A stretch of DNA of 64,000 nucleotides from Neptuniibacter halophilus (GCF_030295765.1 NZ_AP027292.1:2852001-2916000); one strand, 5' to 3'; positions 10,012 through 18,970 are shown, counted from the stretch's first letter. Translations and numbers: made by a program. The notes: generated by a model from the letters alone, not told the origin.

Positions 10012-10649
10012 CAACGGATCTTCCGGACCACATTCATACCGTCACGCACGGTGAGGAAGATGTTTTCTACCCGTGGGTCAGCGGCAATCTCCTTGTTCAG
10101 ATCGACCAGTACGTCGTCGATTTCGGACTCAGGTTGCAGTACTTTGCCGGACCAGAGCATATTGTCGAGGATGATCAGGCCCCCCGGACGGGTCATCTCC
10201 AGCACCTTGTGATAGTAGTTCAGGTAGTTGCGCTTATCGGCATCGATAAAGGTCAGGTCCAGCTCCATATCCAGCGTTTCCAGTGTGTCGATGGCGCGGC
10301 CGAAGATCACTTCGATCTTGTGGCCGTGGGGGCTGCGATCAAAAAAAGTCTGGGCAAACTCGATGGCCCGCGGATTGGTCTCGCAGCAGATGATCTTGCC
10401 ATCTTCCGGCATGCCCTCGGCAATTGAGAGCGCGGAGTAGCCGGTAAACATGCCGATCTCGAGCACATTTTTTGGCTGGTGCAGCTGAGTCAGGAATTTA
10501 AGGGTTCGCCCCACCAGTCGGCCAGACAGCTTCTGTGGCCAGCCCATGTTTTTGTTGGTTTCGTCGATCAGTTCCTGCAACAGCTCAGGTTCAGGTGAGG
10601 TGCTGAGAAAGGCGTAGTCTTCGACCGCTTCGTTTACCAGAAATTCCAC
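10011..10649 (-). CDS. SAM-dependent O-methyltransferase, caffeoyl-CoA O-methyltransferase family
   Basis: A 212-residue class I methyltransferase of the PF01596 family. The SAM-binding motif is VLEIGMFTGYSALSIA; CCETNPRAIEFA forms the second acidic strand; DLTFIDADKRNYLNYY and LIILDNMLWSGKV supply the metal-binding acidic residues of this cation-dependent family. Bacterial members methylate catechol-like small molecules; the substrate here is unknown. The start is GTG (10649) with AGAGAA upstream. It is coupled to the small gene that follows. Confidence 0.85.
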   Translation of the reverse strand: MEFLVNEAVEDYAFLSTSPEPELLQELIDETNKNMGWPQKLSGRLVGRTLKFLTQLHQPKNVLEIGMFTGYSALSIAEGMPEDGKIICCETNPRAIEFAQTFFDRSPHGHKIEVIFGRAIDTLETLDMELDLTFIDADKRNYLNYYHKVLEMTRPGGLIILDNMLWSGKVLQPESEIDDVLVDLNKEIAADPRVENIFLTVRDGMNVVRKIR

Positions 10650-10721
10650 GTACAGATTCTCTAAATTCAGGGCCGGTGGTTAAGGACCAGCGGCGATTAT
10701 ATCAGGTCAGGCGCCCGTGTA

Positions 10722-10748
10722 GCCCGGATACCTTTACGGGTTCCGGGC
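10722..10748. terminator. Hairpin between the potassium-channel and methyltransferase genes
   Basis: GCCCGGA and TCCGGGC form a seven-base stem, with an inner ACC/GGT pairing. It sits in the 211-bp gap after the potassium-channel stop. There is no T-run on either strand, so factor-independent termination is uncertain. Confidence 0.35.
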
Positions 10749-10860
10749 CGGGGGGCAAATCAGCCGCGTATCATAGCATTTTCCGGACGCTGACGGATAA
10801 CTGCTTTCGCTTTGAACGGCCTCTTAGCGGGCAGCGCCAGGGTTGAGATTAGTGACAGGC

Positions 10861-11907
10861 TCAGCGGCGTGCCAGATTGGCCCAGTCCAGATCCTTAAGG
10901 CGTTTGTCTGCAATATAGTAGAGTGTGCAGCCCGGTTTTACCCGCTGATCAAGAGAGGGGTTGATTTCCGGTTTGCCATCACTGTCCAGATCCACGGCGA
11001 TCAGCGTGGCGGCATAGTATTCCTTCAGCGGGATATATAGGTCGCGTACTGAGATCTCCGGCATGTTTTCAGGCATCACCACGGAATACTGAGTCATACC
11101 GGTGCTGGCATTGAGTAACTCATGGTGCAGCAGGCTGGAACCCGGATCCATGGCTGATTTGACCATCATTTCGGTAGAGACCGAAGGGGTACATTCAATG
11201 GTGGGGCAGTGTTGTTTCAGCAGCTTGCTCAGGTTTTCATCGCGGAAGTAGGCGATGATATGGGCGGATGGATTCAGATTGAAAATGTTCAGCGCTGCGC
11301 TCAGGGTCTGATCATCCTGCTGACAGTCGATGATAATGGTAGAGGCAGAACCAATCTCGGCGCGGAGCAGCCCGTTTTCATCGTTGAGTGAGAGGGCACG
11401 GACAAATTCGATGATACCGGGCATCGGGTTTTCCATCTCCTCGGCGACACAGAGGCAGATATCCCGGTTCATATGCTGGCGCGCTTCGGTTTTCAGCAGT
11501 TGTAACAGGGGCAGGGTGCGCTGTTCGTTCCAGCCGACGACGATAATATGGTTATTAAGTGTGAGTTGTTTCAGACCCATGATTCCTTTTCTCCACTGAA
11601 AAGCGCTGAATGCGGCAAATTTACCTACGGTGAGGGCAAACAGACCAAGCCCGGCAGGAATAATATAGAAGGCGACCAGAGCCTTACCTTCGGCTGTCGT
11701 CGGGGAGAGATCCCCATAACCGACGGTCGAGGCAGTAACGACCAGCCAGTACAGAAAATCCGGCCCGGTCAGGGCTTCTTCACCGGCAAGGCTGAGCAGT
11801 TGCCAGCAGCTCAGGCCGTAGAGCAGGAGTAACGCCAGCAGTGCCTGCCATTTCATCTCCTTGAAATGACGATAGACCAGCTTGCGTAAGCTTTTAAACA
11901 GCAGCAT
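10861..11907 (-). CDS. Two-TM potassium channel with TrkA-N (RCK) domain
   Basis: A 348-residue inner-membrane protein: TM1 (about residues 20-40), a pore loop with the selectivity filter TVGYGD (about residue 64), TM2 (VAFYIIPAGLGLFALTVGKF), then a cytoplasmic Rossmann-type RCK/TrkA-N domain starting NNHIIVVGWNEQ. The C-terminal part after residue 260 has a TrkA-C-like fold (SVRDLYIPLKEYYAATLIAVD). Such channels pass potassium down its gradient and are gated by ligands on the RCK ring. The nucleotide-binding GxGxxG is altered to VVGWNEQ, so the gating ligand is open. It is monocistronic by spacing. Confidence 0.88.
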   Translation of the reverse strand: MLLFKSLRKLVYRHFKEMKWQALLALLLLYGLSCWQLLSLAGEEALTGPDFLYWLVVTASTVGYGDLSPTTAEGKALVAFYIIPAGLGLFALTVGKFAAFSAFQWRKGIMGLKQLTLNNHIIVVGWNEQRTLPLLQLLKTEARQHMNRDICLCVAEEMENPMPGIIEFVRALSLNDENGLLRAEIGSASTIIIDCQQDDQTLSAALNIFNLNPSAHIIAYFRDENLSKLLKQHCPTIECTPSVSTEMMVKSAMDPGSSLLHHELLNASTGMTQYSVVMPENMPEISVRDLYIPLKEYYAATLIAVDLDSDGKPEINPSLDQRVKPGCTLYYIADKRLKDLDWANLARR

Positions 11908-12034
11908 ACAAATCCGTTAGTCTCAGGGTTTGGCAGATTCTAACGTGCTTTCCTGAGCACAGCTAACCCTTTAACAGAACAGGGTAAAAGCCGTACAATG
12001 CCGACTTTATCTTGTGTATTTGTGGAGATTGCGT

Positions 12035-12394
12035 GTGCCGAGTATCGACCCTCTGATTATTTTTCTGTTAACCGGTATGGTTTCAATGTCTGCAGCGCTG
12101 AGTGCCGGAGCGCTGAATAAGCTGCCTGAAGAGGATAAACCTGAGTCTTTGCGCAGCCGCAACGGAATGGTCAAGGTGATTATGGCGGGTAACCTGGCAG
12201 CCGTAACCCTGTTGTTTTCCATGGCGTATGGTTTCAGTAATCTGGATTGGTGGATTCCGCTGCTGTGTATGTTTATCACCTTCCCGGTGATTCATGTGGT
12301 GGTGATTCAGCGGATGCTCGGCGATCTTAAAGCCGTGTGGCTGATGTTTCCGCTGGTGCTGCTCTCCATGCCTGTTCTCTACCTCTACTGGTAA
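12035..12394 (+). CDS. Small four-helix inner-membrane protein, unknown function
   Basis: A 119-residue protein with four hydrophobic segments (about residues 5-25, 43-63, 68-88, 96-117). I do not recognise the family. GTG at 12035 is preferred because GGAG lies eight bases upstream; a longer GTG start at 12014 has no such site. It is six bases before rmuC and likely shares its transcript. Confidence 0.6.
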   Translation: MPSIDPLIIFLLTGMVSMSAALSAGALNKLPEEDKPESLRSRNGMVKVIMAGNLAAVTLLFSMAYGFSNLDWWIPLLCMFITFPVIHVVVIQRMLGDLKAVWLMFPLVLLSMPVLYLYW

Positions 12395-12400
12395 GCTCGC

Positions 12401-13870
12401 TTGCAGACCCTGTTGGACGCTCCGATTCCCCTGCTGCTGGCCGCACTGGCCGGTGCGGCGCTGGCCGTGTTACTGAGCTCCATCCTGATGGCCGGACAGA
12501 AGCGTCGGCTGGAGGATGAGCAGGAACGGTTGATCAGTCAGTTACAGCAACTGGAACAAACCCAGACTGAAACCGAAGGGCAACTGGCGCATCTGCGTGA
12601 GCAGCTTCAGCATCAGCAAGCTGAACAGCATCAGTTAGATCTGCAACGTACCCGCCTCGAAGAGCGGCTGCATAGTCTGGAACCGCTCTTTAGCACCACC
12701 CTGAATGAAAAACGTCAGTTAGAAAAGAAACTGGAGCAGAGTGCATTTCAACTGGCGGATCGCTGTGAAGTGGTTGCCGAGCTGGAAACCCGGCTTGAAG
12801 CGGAACAGACAGCGCATGCCGACAAACTGAAAACGCTGGAACAGGCGCGGGAGCAACTGCGGCAGGAGTTTCAGAATCTGGCGAACCGGATCTTTGAAGA
12901 GAAATCCCAGCGTTTCTCTGAAACCAATAAAGAAAATATGGGGCACCTGATCAATCCGTTGCGCGAGCAACTGGGTGAATTCAAGCGCCGGGTAGAAGAT
13001 GTCTACGATAAAGAGGCCAAAGACCGCCGGGCTTTGTATGAGCAGATTGGCCAACTGAAAAAGCTCAATCAGCAGATGAGCGAAGATGCAATTAACCTGA
13101 CCCAGGCCTTAAAAGGTGAGAACAAAACCCAGGGTAACTGGGGTGAAATCGTGCTGGAACGCGCGCTGGAAGCGTCGGGTCTGCGTAAGGGGCATGAGTT
13201 TGAGTTGCAGGTTTCTCTGTCACAGCAGGAGCGTCGATATCAGCCCGATGCGCTGATCCGCCTGCCGGATGGTAAAGATGTCATTGTTGATGCCAAGGCC
13301 TCCCTCACCGCTTATGAAAGATACTGTTCGGCAGAGACTGCGCAGGAGCAGGAGCGTTTTCTGCGCGAGCATCTGCTGTCTGTACGCGGCCATATAAAAG
13401 GGCTGAGCAGTAAAGCCTATGAATCGCTGGAAGGGGTGCGTTCTCTCGACTTCGTACTGATGTTTATTCCGGTTGAAGGGGCTTTTCTGCTGGCACTGGA
13501 AAGGGAGCCGGGTCTGTTCCGGGAAGCCTTTGACCGTAACATTATGCTGGTCAGCCCGGCAACGCTGATGGTTACGCTGCGCACGATCCACAATATCTGG
13601 CGCTATGAACACCAGAATCAGAACGCCAAAGAGATCGCCCGGCGTGGTGGTGAGCTGCATGATAAGTTTGTTGGCTTTGTGGAAGCGGTGGATGAGATCG
13701 GTCGCAATATCGAACGCACTCAGCAAGCCTATGAACGGGCGCATAAGCGTCTGGTCAGCGGACGCGGTAATCTGGTCAGTCAGGTCAGTATGCTGCAACG
13801 GCTGGGGGCTGATGCGAAGAAAAAGCTGCCCAACGAACTGCTGGAGCAGGCGCAGGAGAGTGATCAGTGA
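12401..13870 (+). CDS. rmuC: DNA recombination protein RmuC
   Basis: A 489-residue protein with an N-terminal TM anchor (LLLAALAGAALAVLLSSIL), a long coiled coil (about residues 30-190, rich in E, Q, L and R) and a C-terminal RmuC domain. The domain core NWGEIVLERALEASGLRKGHE and DALIRLPDGKDVIVDAKAS resembles a PD-(D/E)xK nuclease (D...DAK). RmuC limits recombination at inverted repeats in E. coli and has been linked to anti-plasmid and anti-phage activity in some bacteria. The start is TTG with a weak ribosome site. Its stop overlaps the next start by four bases. Confidence 0.92.
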   Translation: MQTLLDAPIPLLLAALAGAALAVLLSSILMAGQKRRLEDEQERLISQLQQLEQTQTETEGQLAHLREQLQHQQAEQHQLDLQRTRLEERLHSLEPLFSTTLNEKRQLEKKLEQSAFQLADRCEVVAELETRLEAEQTAHADKLKTLEQAREQLRQEFQNLANRIFEEKSQRFSETNKENMGHLINPLREQLGEFKRRVEDVYDKEAKDRRALYEQIGQLKKLNQQMSEDAINLTQALKGENKTQGNWGEIVLERALEASGLRKGHEFELQVSLSQQERRYQPDALIRLPDGKDVIVDAKASLTAYERYCSAETAQEQERFLREHLLSVRGHIKGLSSKAYESLEGVRSLDFVLMFIPVEGAFLLALEREPGLFREAFDRNIMLVSPATLMVTLRTIHNIWRYEHQNQNAKEIARRGGELHDKFVGFVEAVDEIGRNIERTQQAYERAHKRLVSGRGNLVSQVSMLQRLGADAKKKLPNELLEQAQESDQ

Positions 13871-14499
13871 TCTCAGTGCTGGGCTACGGCTCACTTTTAT
13901 CTGAGCGCTCAGCCCGGGAGACCGTGCCGGGGCTGAAGAACTTTCGTCTGGTCAGGGTGCCCGGCTACCGCCGTATCTTTAATAAAGTCGGTGTGGTTTT
14001 TCTCAGCCGTCATGGTGCCGACCCAGAGGCACGGCAAATTGCTTCCTGTGCCACTCAGGCGCACCCGGAAGCGGAGATTATCTGCTCGCAGTTTGAGTGC
14101 AGCGATGCTGAGTTTGCACAGCTCTATGAGCGTGAGCACCGTTTTCAGTGGGTTGAAGTAGAAAGTGTGGATGCCGAAGGCCAGCGTGCCCGGGGGCGGA
14201 TCTGTACCGAATCCAGTGATGATTACTATCGTCGGCAGAAGTGCCGTAATGAGGCTGAATACCAGCAGCGGGTGGGCCAGTACTATACGGGTAAACTCTG
14301 GCGCAATGATATTCTGCCTTTCCCCCGGTATCTCGCTTTCTGCCTGCAGGCTGCCGAAGGCCATGGCGCGGCGGTTCTGGATAACTTTCTTGATCAGAGC
14401 TTCCTTGCCGACGGTTGTACCAGCCTGCGTTGCTACCTCACAGACCATCCTGAACTGACCAACTGGCGTCAGATCGACTGCGGCTACAGCTACCGCTGA
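13867..14499 (+). CDS. Gamma-glutamylcyclotransferase-like protein
   Basis: A 210-residue soluble protein starting ISVLGYGSLLSERSA. The GYGSL motif is the substrate-binding signature of the GGCT/ChaC-like fold, and an acidic residue in the ECSDAEFAQLYEREHRF region could serve as catalyst. The family cleaves gamma-glutamyl amides with 5-oxoproline release; the actual substrate is unknown. The GTG start overlaps the rmuC stop (GTGA), so translation is coupled. The 3' end is followed by a hairpin. Confidence 0.72.
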   Translation: MISVLGYGSLLSERSARETVPGLKNFRLVRVPGYRRIFNKVGVVFLSRHGADPEARQIASCATQAHPEAEIICSQFECSDAEFAQLYEREHRFQWVEVESVDAEGQRARGRICTESSDDYYRRQKCRNEAEYQQRVGQYYTGKLWRNDILPFPRYLAFCLQAAEGHGAAVLDNFLDQSFLADGCTSLRCYLTDHPELTNWRQIDCGYSYR

Positions 14500-14563
14500 A
14501 CAACGGCTCGTTGCACCTCCTCTTGCCCTGTTGCTGATCAAACTGAAGCGGATTCATACACCG

Positions 14564-14598
14564 CTGCTGGCTTTTTTGGGCCTGAAAAAAGTCAGCAG
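14564..14598. terminator. Strong inverted repeat after the GGCT-like gene
   Basis: Arms CTGCTGGCTTTTTT (14564-14577) and AAAAAAGTCAGCAG (14585-14598) pair at 13 of 14 positions around a seven-base loop. The structure carries a T-run on the + strand and fits a terminator for the rmuC operon. It is immediately followed by the periodic repeat array. Confidence 0.7.
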
Positions 14599-14603
14599 GA
14601 AAA

Positions 14604-14748
14604 TCAAAAATAAGAAATGAAGTTTTGGTGAAAAATCAAAACTAGATATTGAATTGTTCGCTATTATTCAAAATTAAGTTTTGATATTTTGTGGATTATT
14701 CAAAATTAAGTTTTGATTTATAATAAAATAATCAAAATTAAGTTTTGA
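14604..14748. repeat. Five 17-bp near-palindromic elements at exact 32-bp period upstream of ftsA
   Basis: TCAAAATTAAGTTTTGA occurs perfectly at 14668, 14700 and 14732. Diverged copies lie at 14636 (TCAAAACTAGATATTGA) and 14604 (TCAAAAATAAGAAATGA). All five starts are exactly 32 bp apart. The arms TCAAAA and TTTTGA are inverted. The 15-bp spacers differ from each other, so selection acts on the 17-mer and on its spacing (about three helical turns). This looks like a phased operator or architectural protein array in the 525-bp gap between the GGCT-like gene and ftsA. The binding protein is unknown. Confidence 0.75.
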
Positions 14749-15024
14749 ATATTGGCTGTTTTTTAAGCTGTTGAATACGTGGATGATATTTTTGCTTTGC
14801 TTTGCGAAAGGTTTTTGAGGTGGCGCTAGGCTACTGAAATTTCTGAACATTTTTTCTCAAAAAAAATGGAAACTTGCCGACTACTTAAACAGTTGAGTTT
14901 TCGACCTGACCTTTTGTCTGATTAAAAAGTATTCAGTATTTAAAAAAATCATCGAAAAAAAGGTTGGTTTGTTAATAGCATTTAGTAAAATTAAGATAAT
15001 GTTGAAAACACCCGGCAAATAGAT

Positions 15025-16263
15025 ATGACTGCTCACTCTAATATGATCGTTGCGCTAGACATTGGAACTTCCAAGGTGGTTTGCCTTGTGGGAGAGATCG
15101 GTGTCGATGGTGCAATCGATATTGTCGGGATTGGCTCACATCCGTCCAACGGCCTCAAAAAGGGCGTGGTGGTGAATATTGAGTCGACGGTGAGCTCTAT
15201 TCAGCGCGCCGTAGAAGAAGCCGAGCTGATGGCCGGCTGTAAGATTCACTCGGTGACCGTGGGTATAGCCGGCAGTCATATCAGCAGTCTGAATTCACAC
15301 GGTATTGTTGCCGTGCGAGAGCGGGAAGTAACCGAGTACGATCTGGAGCGGGTGATTGATGCAGCCCGCGCGGTGGCGATCCCGGCCGACCAGAAAATCC
15401 TGCATATCCTTCCACAGGAGTACGAAATCGATAACTCCGAAGGCATTCGCGAACCACTGGGTATGTCGGGTGTGCGTCTGGAAGCGAAGGTGCATCTGGT
15501 GACCGGTTCGGTGAACGCTGCACAGAACATTGAAAAGTGTGTACGCCGGTGTGGTCTGGAAGTTGATAATCTGGTTCTGGAGCAGTTGGCATCCAGCTAC
15601 TCGGTTCTGACCGAAGATGAGAAAGAGCTGGGTGTATGCATGGTGGATATCGGTGGTGGCACCTCAGATATCTCCATCTTTACCGGTGGCGCTATTCGTC
15701 ATACGGCTGTGATTCCGATCGCCGGAGATCAGGTGACTAATGATATCGCCATGGCCCTGCGAACACCGATGCAGCACGCAGAAGAGATCAAAATTAAGTA
15801 TGCCTGCGCTCTGGCACAACTGGCCGGCCCGGATGAAACCATTAAGGTTCCCGGCGTAGGCGACCGTCCATCGCGGACATTATCGCGACAGGCTCTGGCT
15901 GAGGTGGTTGAGCCTCGCTATGAGGAACTGTTCAACCTGGTTCAGGCGGAGCTGCGCCGCAGCGGATTTGAGGATCTTGTGGCAGCGGGCATTGTCCTTA
16001 CCGGGGGAACCTCGAAAATGGAAGGTGCCGTCGAGCTGGCGGAAGAGATATTCCACATGCCGGTGCGTCTGGCAGCACCGACCGGTGTGCGTGGAATGGA
16101 AGATATTTTGGGCAATCCGATCTTTGCAACAGGGATGGGATTGCTGCAGTACGCCCATGAAGATCAGGGCGGCGAGCCGGCACAGGAGCTGGCGGAAGTA
16201 GAGCTGGTGGAACAGGCCAGCGTACTGAACAGAATGAAAACCTGGTTTCAGGGAAATTTCTGA
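15025..16263 (+). CDS. ftsA: Cell division protein FtsA
   Basis: A 412-residue actin-like ATPase that tethers FtsZ to the inner membrane. Visible motifs are phosphate-1 DIGTSKV near the N-terminus, the 1C subdomain (VTVGIAGSHISSLNS), phosphate-2 DIGGGTSDISIF, the adenosine motif GIVLTGGTSKMEG, and the C-terminal amphipathic membrane-targeting helix VLNRMKTWFQGNF. It is full length. The ATG at 15025 has no good Shine-Dalgarno sequence. Its upstream neighbour is an AT-rich array rather than ftsQ, so the gene must have its own promoter. Confidence 0.96.
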   Translation: MTAHSNMIVALDIGTSKVVCLVGEIGVDGAIDIVGIGSHPSNGLKKGVVVNIESTVSSIQRAVEEAELMAGCKIHSVTVGIAGSHISSLNSHGIVAVREREVTEYDLERVIDAARAVAIPADQKILHILPQEYEIDNSEGIREPLGMSGVRLEAKVHLVTGSVNAAQNIEKCVRRCGLEVDNLVLEQLASSYSVLTEDEKELGVCMVDIGGGTSDISIFTGGAIRHTAVIPIAGDQVTNDIAMALRTPMQHAEEIKIKYACALAQLAGPDETIKVPGVGDRPSRTLSRQALAEVVEPRYEELFNLVQAELRRSGFEDLVAAGIVLTGGTSKMEGAVELAEEIFHMPVRLAAPTGVRGMEDILGNPIFATGMGLLQYAHEDQGGEPAQELAEVELVEQASVLNRMKTWFQGNF

Positions 16264-16340
16264 AACCGGGCAATCAATGGAATAGAACATAATAATGCGC
16301 TGGTCTGATAACAAAGCGCAGAATCTGGAAGGAGATCGGT

Positions 16341-17561
16341 ATGTTTGAGTTAGCGGATAGCATTCCTCAAAGCGCCGTAATTAAAGTTGTAGGTGTAGGT
16401 GGCGGCGGTGGTAACGCCGTGCAGCATATGGTCAGCAGCGAAGTCGATGGTGTCGAGTTTATCTGCGCCAACACCGATGCGCAGGCGCTGGATCACATGC
16501 GTTCTAAAACCGTTATTCAGATCGGTGGTGAACTGACCAAAGGTCTGGGTGCCGGTGCTAACCCTGAAGTGGGCCGTCAGGCTGCGCTGGAAGACCGTGA
16601 GCGTCTGGCTGAAATGCTGGAAGGTGCAGATATGGTTTTCATCACTGCAGGTATGGGTGGCGGAACCGGCACAGGTGCGGCACCTATTGTGGCTGAGGTA
16701 GCGAAGGATCTGGGTATCCTGACCGTTGCGGTAGTGACTAAACCGTTTACCTTTGAGGGCCGTAAGCGTCTGAAAATTGCGGATGAGGGTATCAGAGAGC
16801 TGAAAGACAATGTCGACTCCCTGATTATTATTCCTAACGAAAAACTGTTGCCGGTACTGGGCAAAAATACCAGTTTGATTAATGCCTTCAATACAGCCAA
16901 CGATGTATTGAAGGGTGCGGTGCAGGGGATCGCTGATCTGATTATCCGTCCGGGTATGATCAACGTTGACTTTGCAGACGTGCGCACCGTCATGTCCGAA
17001 ATGGGTATGGCGATGATGGGTAGCGGTAGTGGCCGTGGCGAGGATCGAGCGACTGAAGCGACCGAAGCTGCGATTAACAGCCCATTGCTTGAAGATGTAG
17101 ACCTGAAGGGGGCGAGTGGTATTTTGGTAAATATCACCGCTGGTCTGGATCTCAGCCTGGGCGAGTTCTCAGAAGTGGGTAACATTGTTGAAGAGTACGC
17201 TTCTGAGAACGCCACTATCGTCGTTGGAACTGTAATTGATCCTGAGCTGACTGATGAGCTGACCGTAACGGTTGTTGCGACCGGGCTGGGGCGCGCTGAA
17301 GAGCAACGGGTTGAAGTGGTTAACACCGGTACGGGTCGTGCTTCAGCCGTAGGCACCTCTGCGGGTGCGGCGACTGACTTTGATCAGTTGGAGTTGCCAT
17401 CGGTGATGCGTAATGCGCGTGCGGAGCAGCCGAAAGAGCGAGCTAAGCCCGTTGAGATCCATCGCGAAGTAGAATCTGAACAGCCTGTGATGCAAAAAAC
17501 CGGCACTGATGATCTGGAGTTTCTGGATATTCCGGCCTTCCTGCGTCGTCAGGCTGATTAA
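16341..17561 (+). CDS. ftsZ: Cell division protein FtsZ
   Basis: A 406-residue tubulin-like GTPase that forms the Z ring. It has the N-terminal GVGGGGGNAV, the tubulin signature GGGTGTGAAP, the T7 synergy region NVDFADV, and the C-terminal conserved peptide LEFLDIPAFLRRQAD that binds FtsA and ZipA. It sits 77 bp after ftsA with an AAGGAG ribosome site. lpxC, the usual next gene, is absent; a strong terminator follows instead. The complete motifs argue that this is the main FtsZ and not a divergent paralogue. Confidence 0.97.
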   Translation: MFELADSIPQSAVIKVVGVGGGGGNAVQHMVSSEVDGVEFICANTDAQALDHMRSKTVIQIGGELTKGLGAGANPEVGRQAALEDRERLAEMLEGADMVFITAGMGGGTGTGAAPIVAEVAKDLGILTVAVVTKPFTFEGRKRLKIADEGIRELKDNVDSLIIIPNEKLLPVLGKNTSLINAFNTANDVLKGAVQGIADLIIRPGMINVDFADVRTVMSEMGMAMMGSGSGRGEDRATEATEAAINSPLLEDVDLKGASGILVNITAGLDLSLGEFSEVGNIVEEYASENATIVVGTVIDPELTDELTVTVVATGLGRAEEQRVEVVNTGTGRASAVGTSAGAATDFDQLELPSVMRNARAEQPKERAKPVEIHREVESEQPVMQKTGTDDLEFLDIPAFLRRQAD

Positions 17562-17593
17562 AACTTTCTTTATACCTTCCAGGTATTACTTGA

Positions 17594-17618
17594 CCCGGTC
17601 ACTGACCGGGTTTTTTTT
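17594..17618 (+). terminator. Rho-independent terminator after ftsZ
   Basis: CCCGGTC and GACCGGG pair around a three-base loop and are followed by eight T residues. It ends the ftsA-ftsZ transcript. Confidence 0.93.
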
Positions 17619-17716
17619 CTTCTGAAGAAGTGGGCGGGGCTGTCAGCTCTGCAGCGGCTTGCACAGGCAGGTTGCGTCGGGGTGTCTGTGCCTGCGCGTT
17701 TAGAAAAGTCCGCTCC

Positions 17717-18970
17717 TTAAAGGGCGGCTTCCTTACGAGCCTTCTTTTCTTTATACATGCGCTCATCGGCGAGCTGGATCAGATCCATCCCTTCAATGGT
17801 ATGTGCCTCTGCGGGAAACTCGGATGCCCCGATGCAGAACTCAACCTTAAGCTCCTGTCCTTTATACAGATAAGGATGCGTAGCGAAATACTCACCTATG
17901 CGTTGCAGGAGGTTTTCTGCGCCGGAGCGAGGGCAATCCGGTAGCAGGGCGATAAACTCATCGCCGCCATAGCGGATCAGTTTGTCGGTTGTTCTCAGTT
18001 TATCCAGAAGTACCTTGCAGAAATAAGTCAGCACTTCATCACCGGCTTTATGACCGAGGCGATCATTGATCTGTTTAAAGTTGTTCAGATCAATCATCAC
18101 GATACTCAGAGGGTCCTGGCTGCGGGCTGAGCGCTGGGTTTCTTCCTGCATCAGACGGTCAAGCTGATGGCGGTTGTAGGCATGGGTCAGTTGATCAAAA
18201 ATCGAGATATCTTCCACCTTATGGAACGCTTCACGTAGCAGTGATTGCTGTGCGTTAAAGGAATGCTCAATACTGATAATCTCCTTCAACTGAGAGTGCA
18301 TCTCCAGATGTTGATCCAGATCGTGATGGCCTTCGGTTTTGCGCAGTTTTCTTTCCAGCTTCTGTAGTGGCGTGATCATGTGTGACAACAGGTCGGTTGT
18401 CAGAGCCAGGTAGGACGAGATGATAGTGATGGAGAACACCAGAAACATCCCCATCAGCACTTCATAAATCGGAATCCTTACCCGCTGTGCCGGGAACTGC
18501 ACATCGAGAACACCCGCCAGATCACCGGCCTTTACCTCAGCGTGGCAACTGAGGCATTGCTCCTGAAAGCGGATATTGCGGAAGTAGTGGATTTTACTCA
18601 GGGACTCAACGTGGGTGGCATCCTCATTGTTACCCAGGTGGCCAAGAATCTCTTCAGTCAGTGCCCGCCCGCTGCCAAACTGCTGCTGGATGGCGGAAGA
18701 GCGATACATCTGATAGTTGATGGCCGGGCTATTCTGATTCAGCTCCTGCAGCAACTGATCCATCTCTTCAAAACTGGCGCCCTGATTCATCTTCTGGCGC
18801 AGTTCTTTAAAAACCAACTGACCCAGATAATGCCCCTCCTGACGCAGATCCTTCTCAATAGAAAGGAAAATAAGCACTGTGACTATCAGCAGAGCAAAGG
18901 CTGCACTGATCAGAGAGGATCGAAAAAGTGAATTGTAGAGGGTGTTCTTCAGGCTATTGGCTGGCCGCAT
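17717..18970 (-). CDS. Diguanylate cyclase with periplasmic CxxCH haem-type sensor
   Basis: A 417-residue protein: TM1 (about residues 15-38), a periplasmic domain of about 130 residues, TM2 (about 168-190), a linker and a GGDEF domain. The periplasmic part contains QCLSCH (about residue 140) followed by AGDLAGVLDVQFP, the layout of Tll0287/DUF3365-like c-type haem sensors. The GGDEF motif is intact (about residue 337) and RTTD lies five residues before it as the I-site. A redox- or gas-gated c-di-GMP synthase is inferred. It runs convergently to ftsZ and has its own promoter region next to the tRNA gene. Confidence 0.88.
   Translation of the reverse strand: MRPANSLKNTLYNSLFRSSLISAAFALLIVTVLIFLSIEKDLRQEGHYLGQLVFKELRQKMNQGASFEEMDQLLQELNQNSPAINYQMYRSSAIQQQFGSGRALTEEILGHLGNNEDATHVESLSKIHYFRNIRFQEQCLSCHAEVKAGDLAGVLDVQFPAQRVRIPIYEVLMGMFLVFSITIISSYLALTTDLLSHMITPLQKLERKLRKTEGHHDLDQHLEMHSQLKEIISIEHSFNAQQSLLREAFHKVEDISIFDQLTHAYNRHQLDRLMQEETQRSARSQDPLSIVMIDLNNFKQINDRLGHKAGDEVLTYFCKVLLDKLRTTDKLIRYGGDEFIALLPDCPRSGAENLLQRIGEYFATHPYLYKGQELKVEFCIGASEFPAEAHTIEGMDLIQLADERMYKEKKARKEAAL

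Noticed and set aside
14604..14748. CRISPR-like array (repeats with unlike spacers)
   Set aside because: Repeats are 17 bp and spacers 15 bp, two of five repeats are diverged, and no cas gene is present. A protein-binding array fits better.
15025..17561. A second, specialised ftsA-ftsZ pair
   Set aside because: Both proteins have all canonical motifs, including the FtsZ C-terminal peptide and the FtsA amphipathic helix. A main copy is more likely, though the rest of the genome is not visible.
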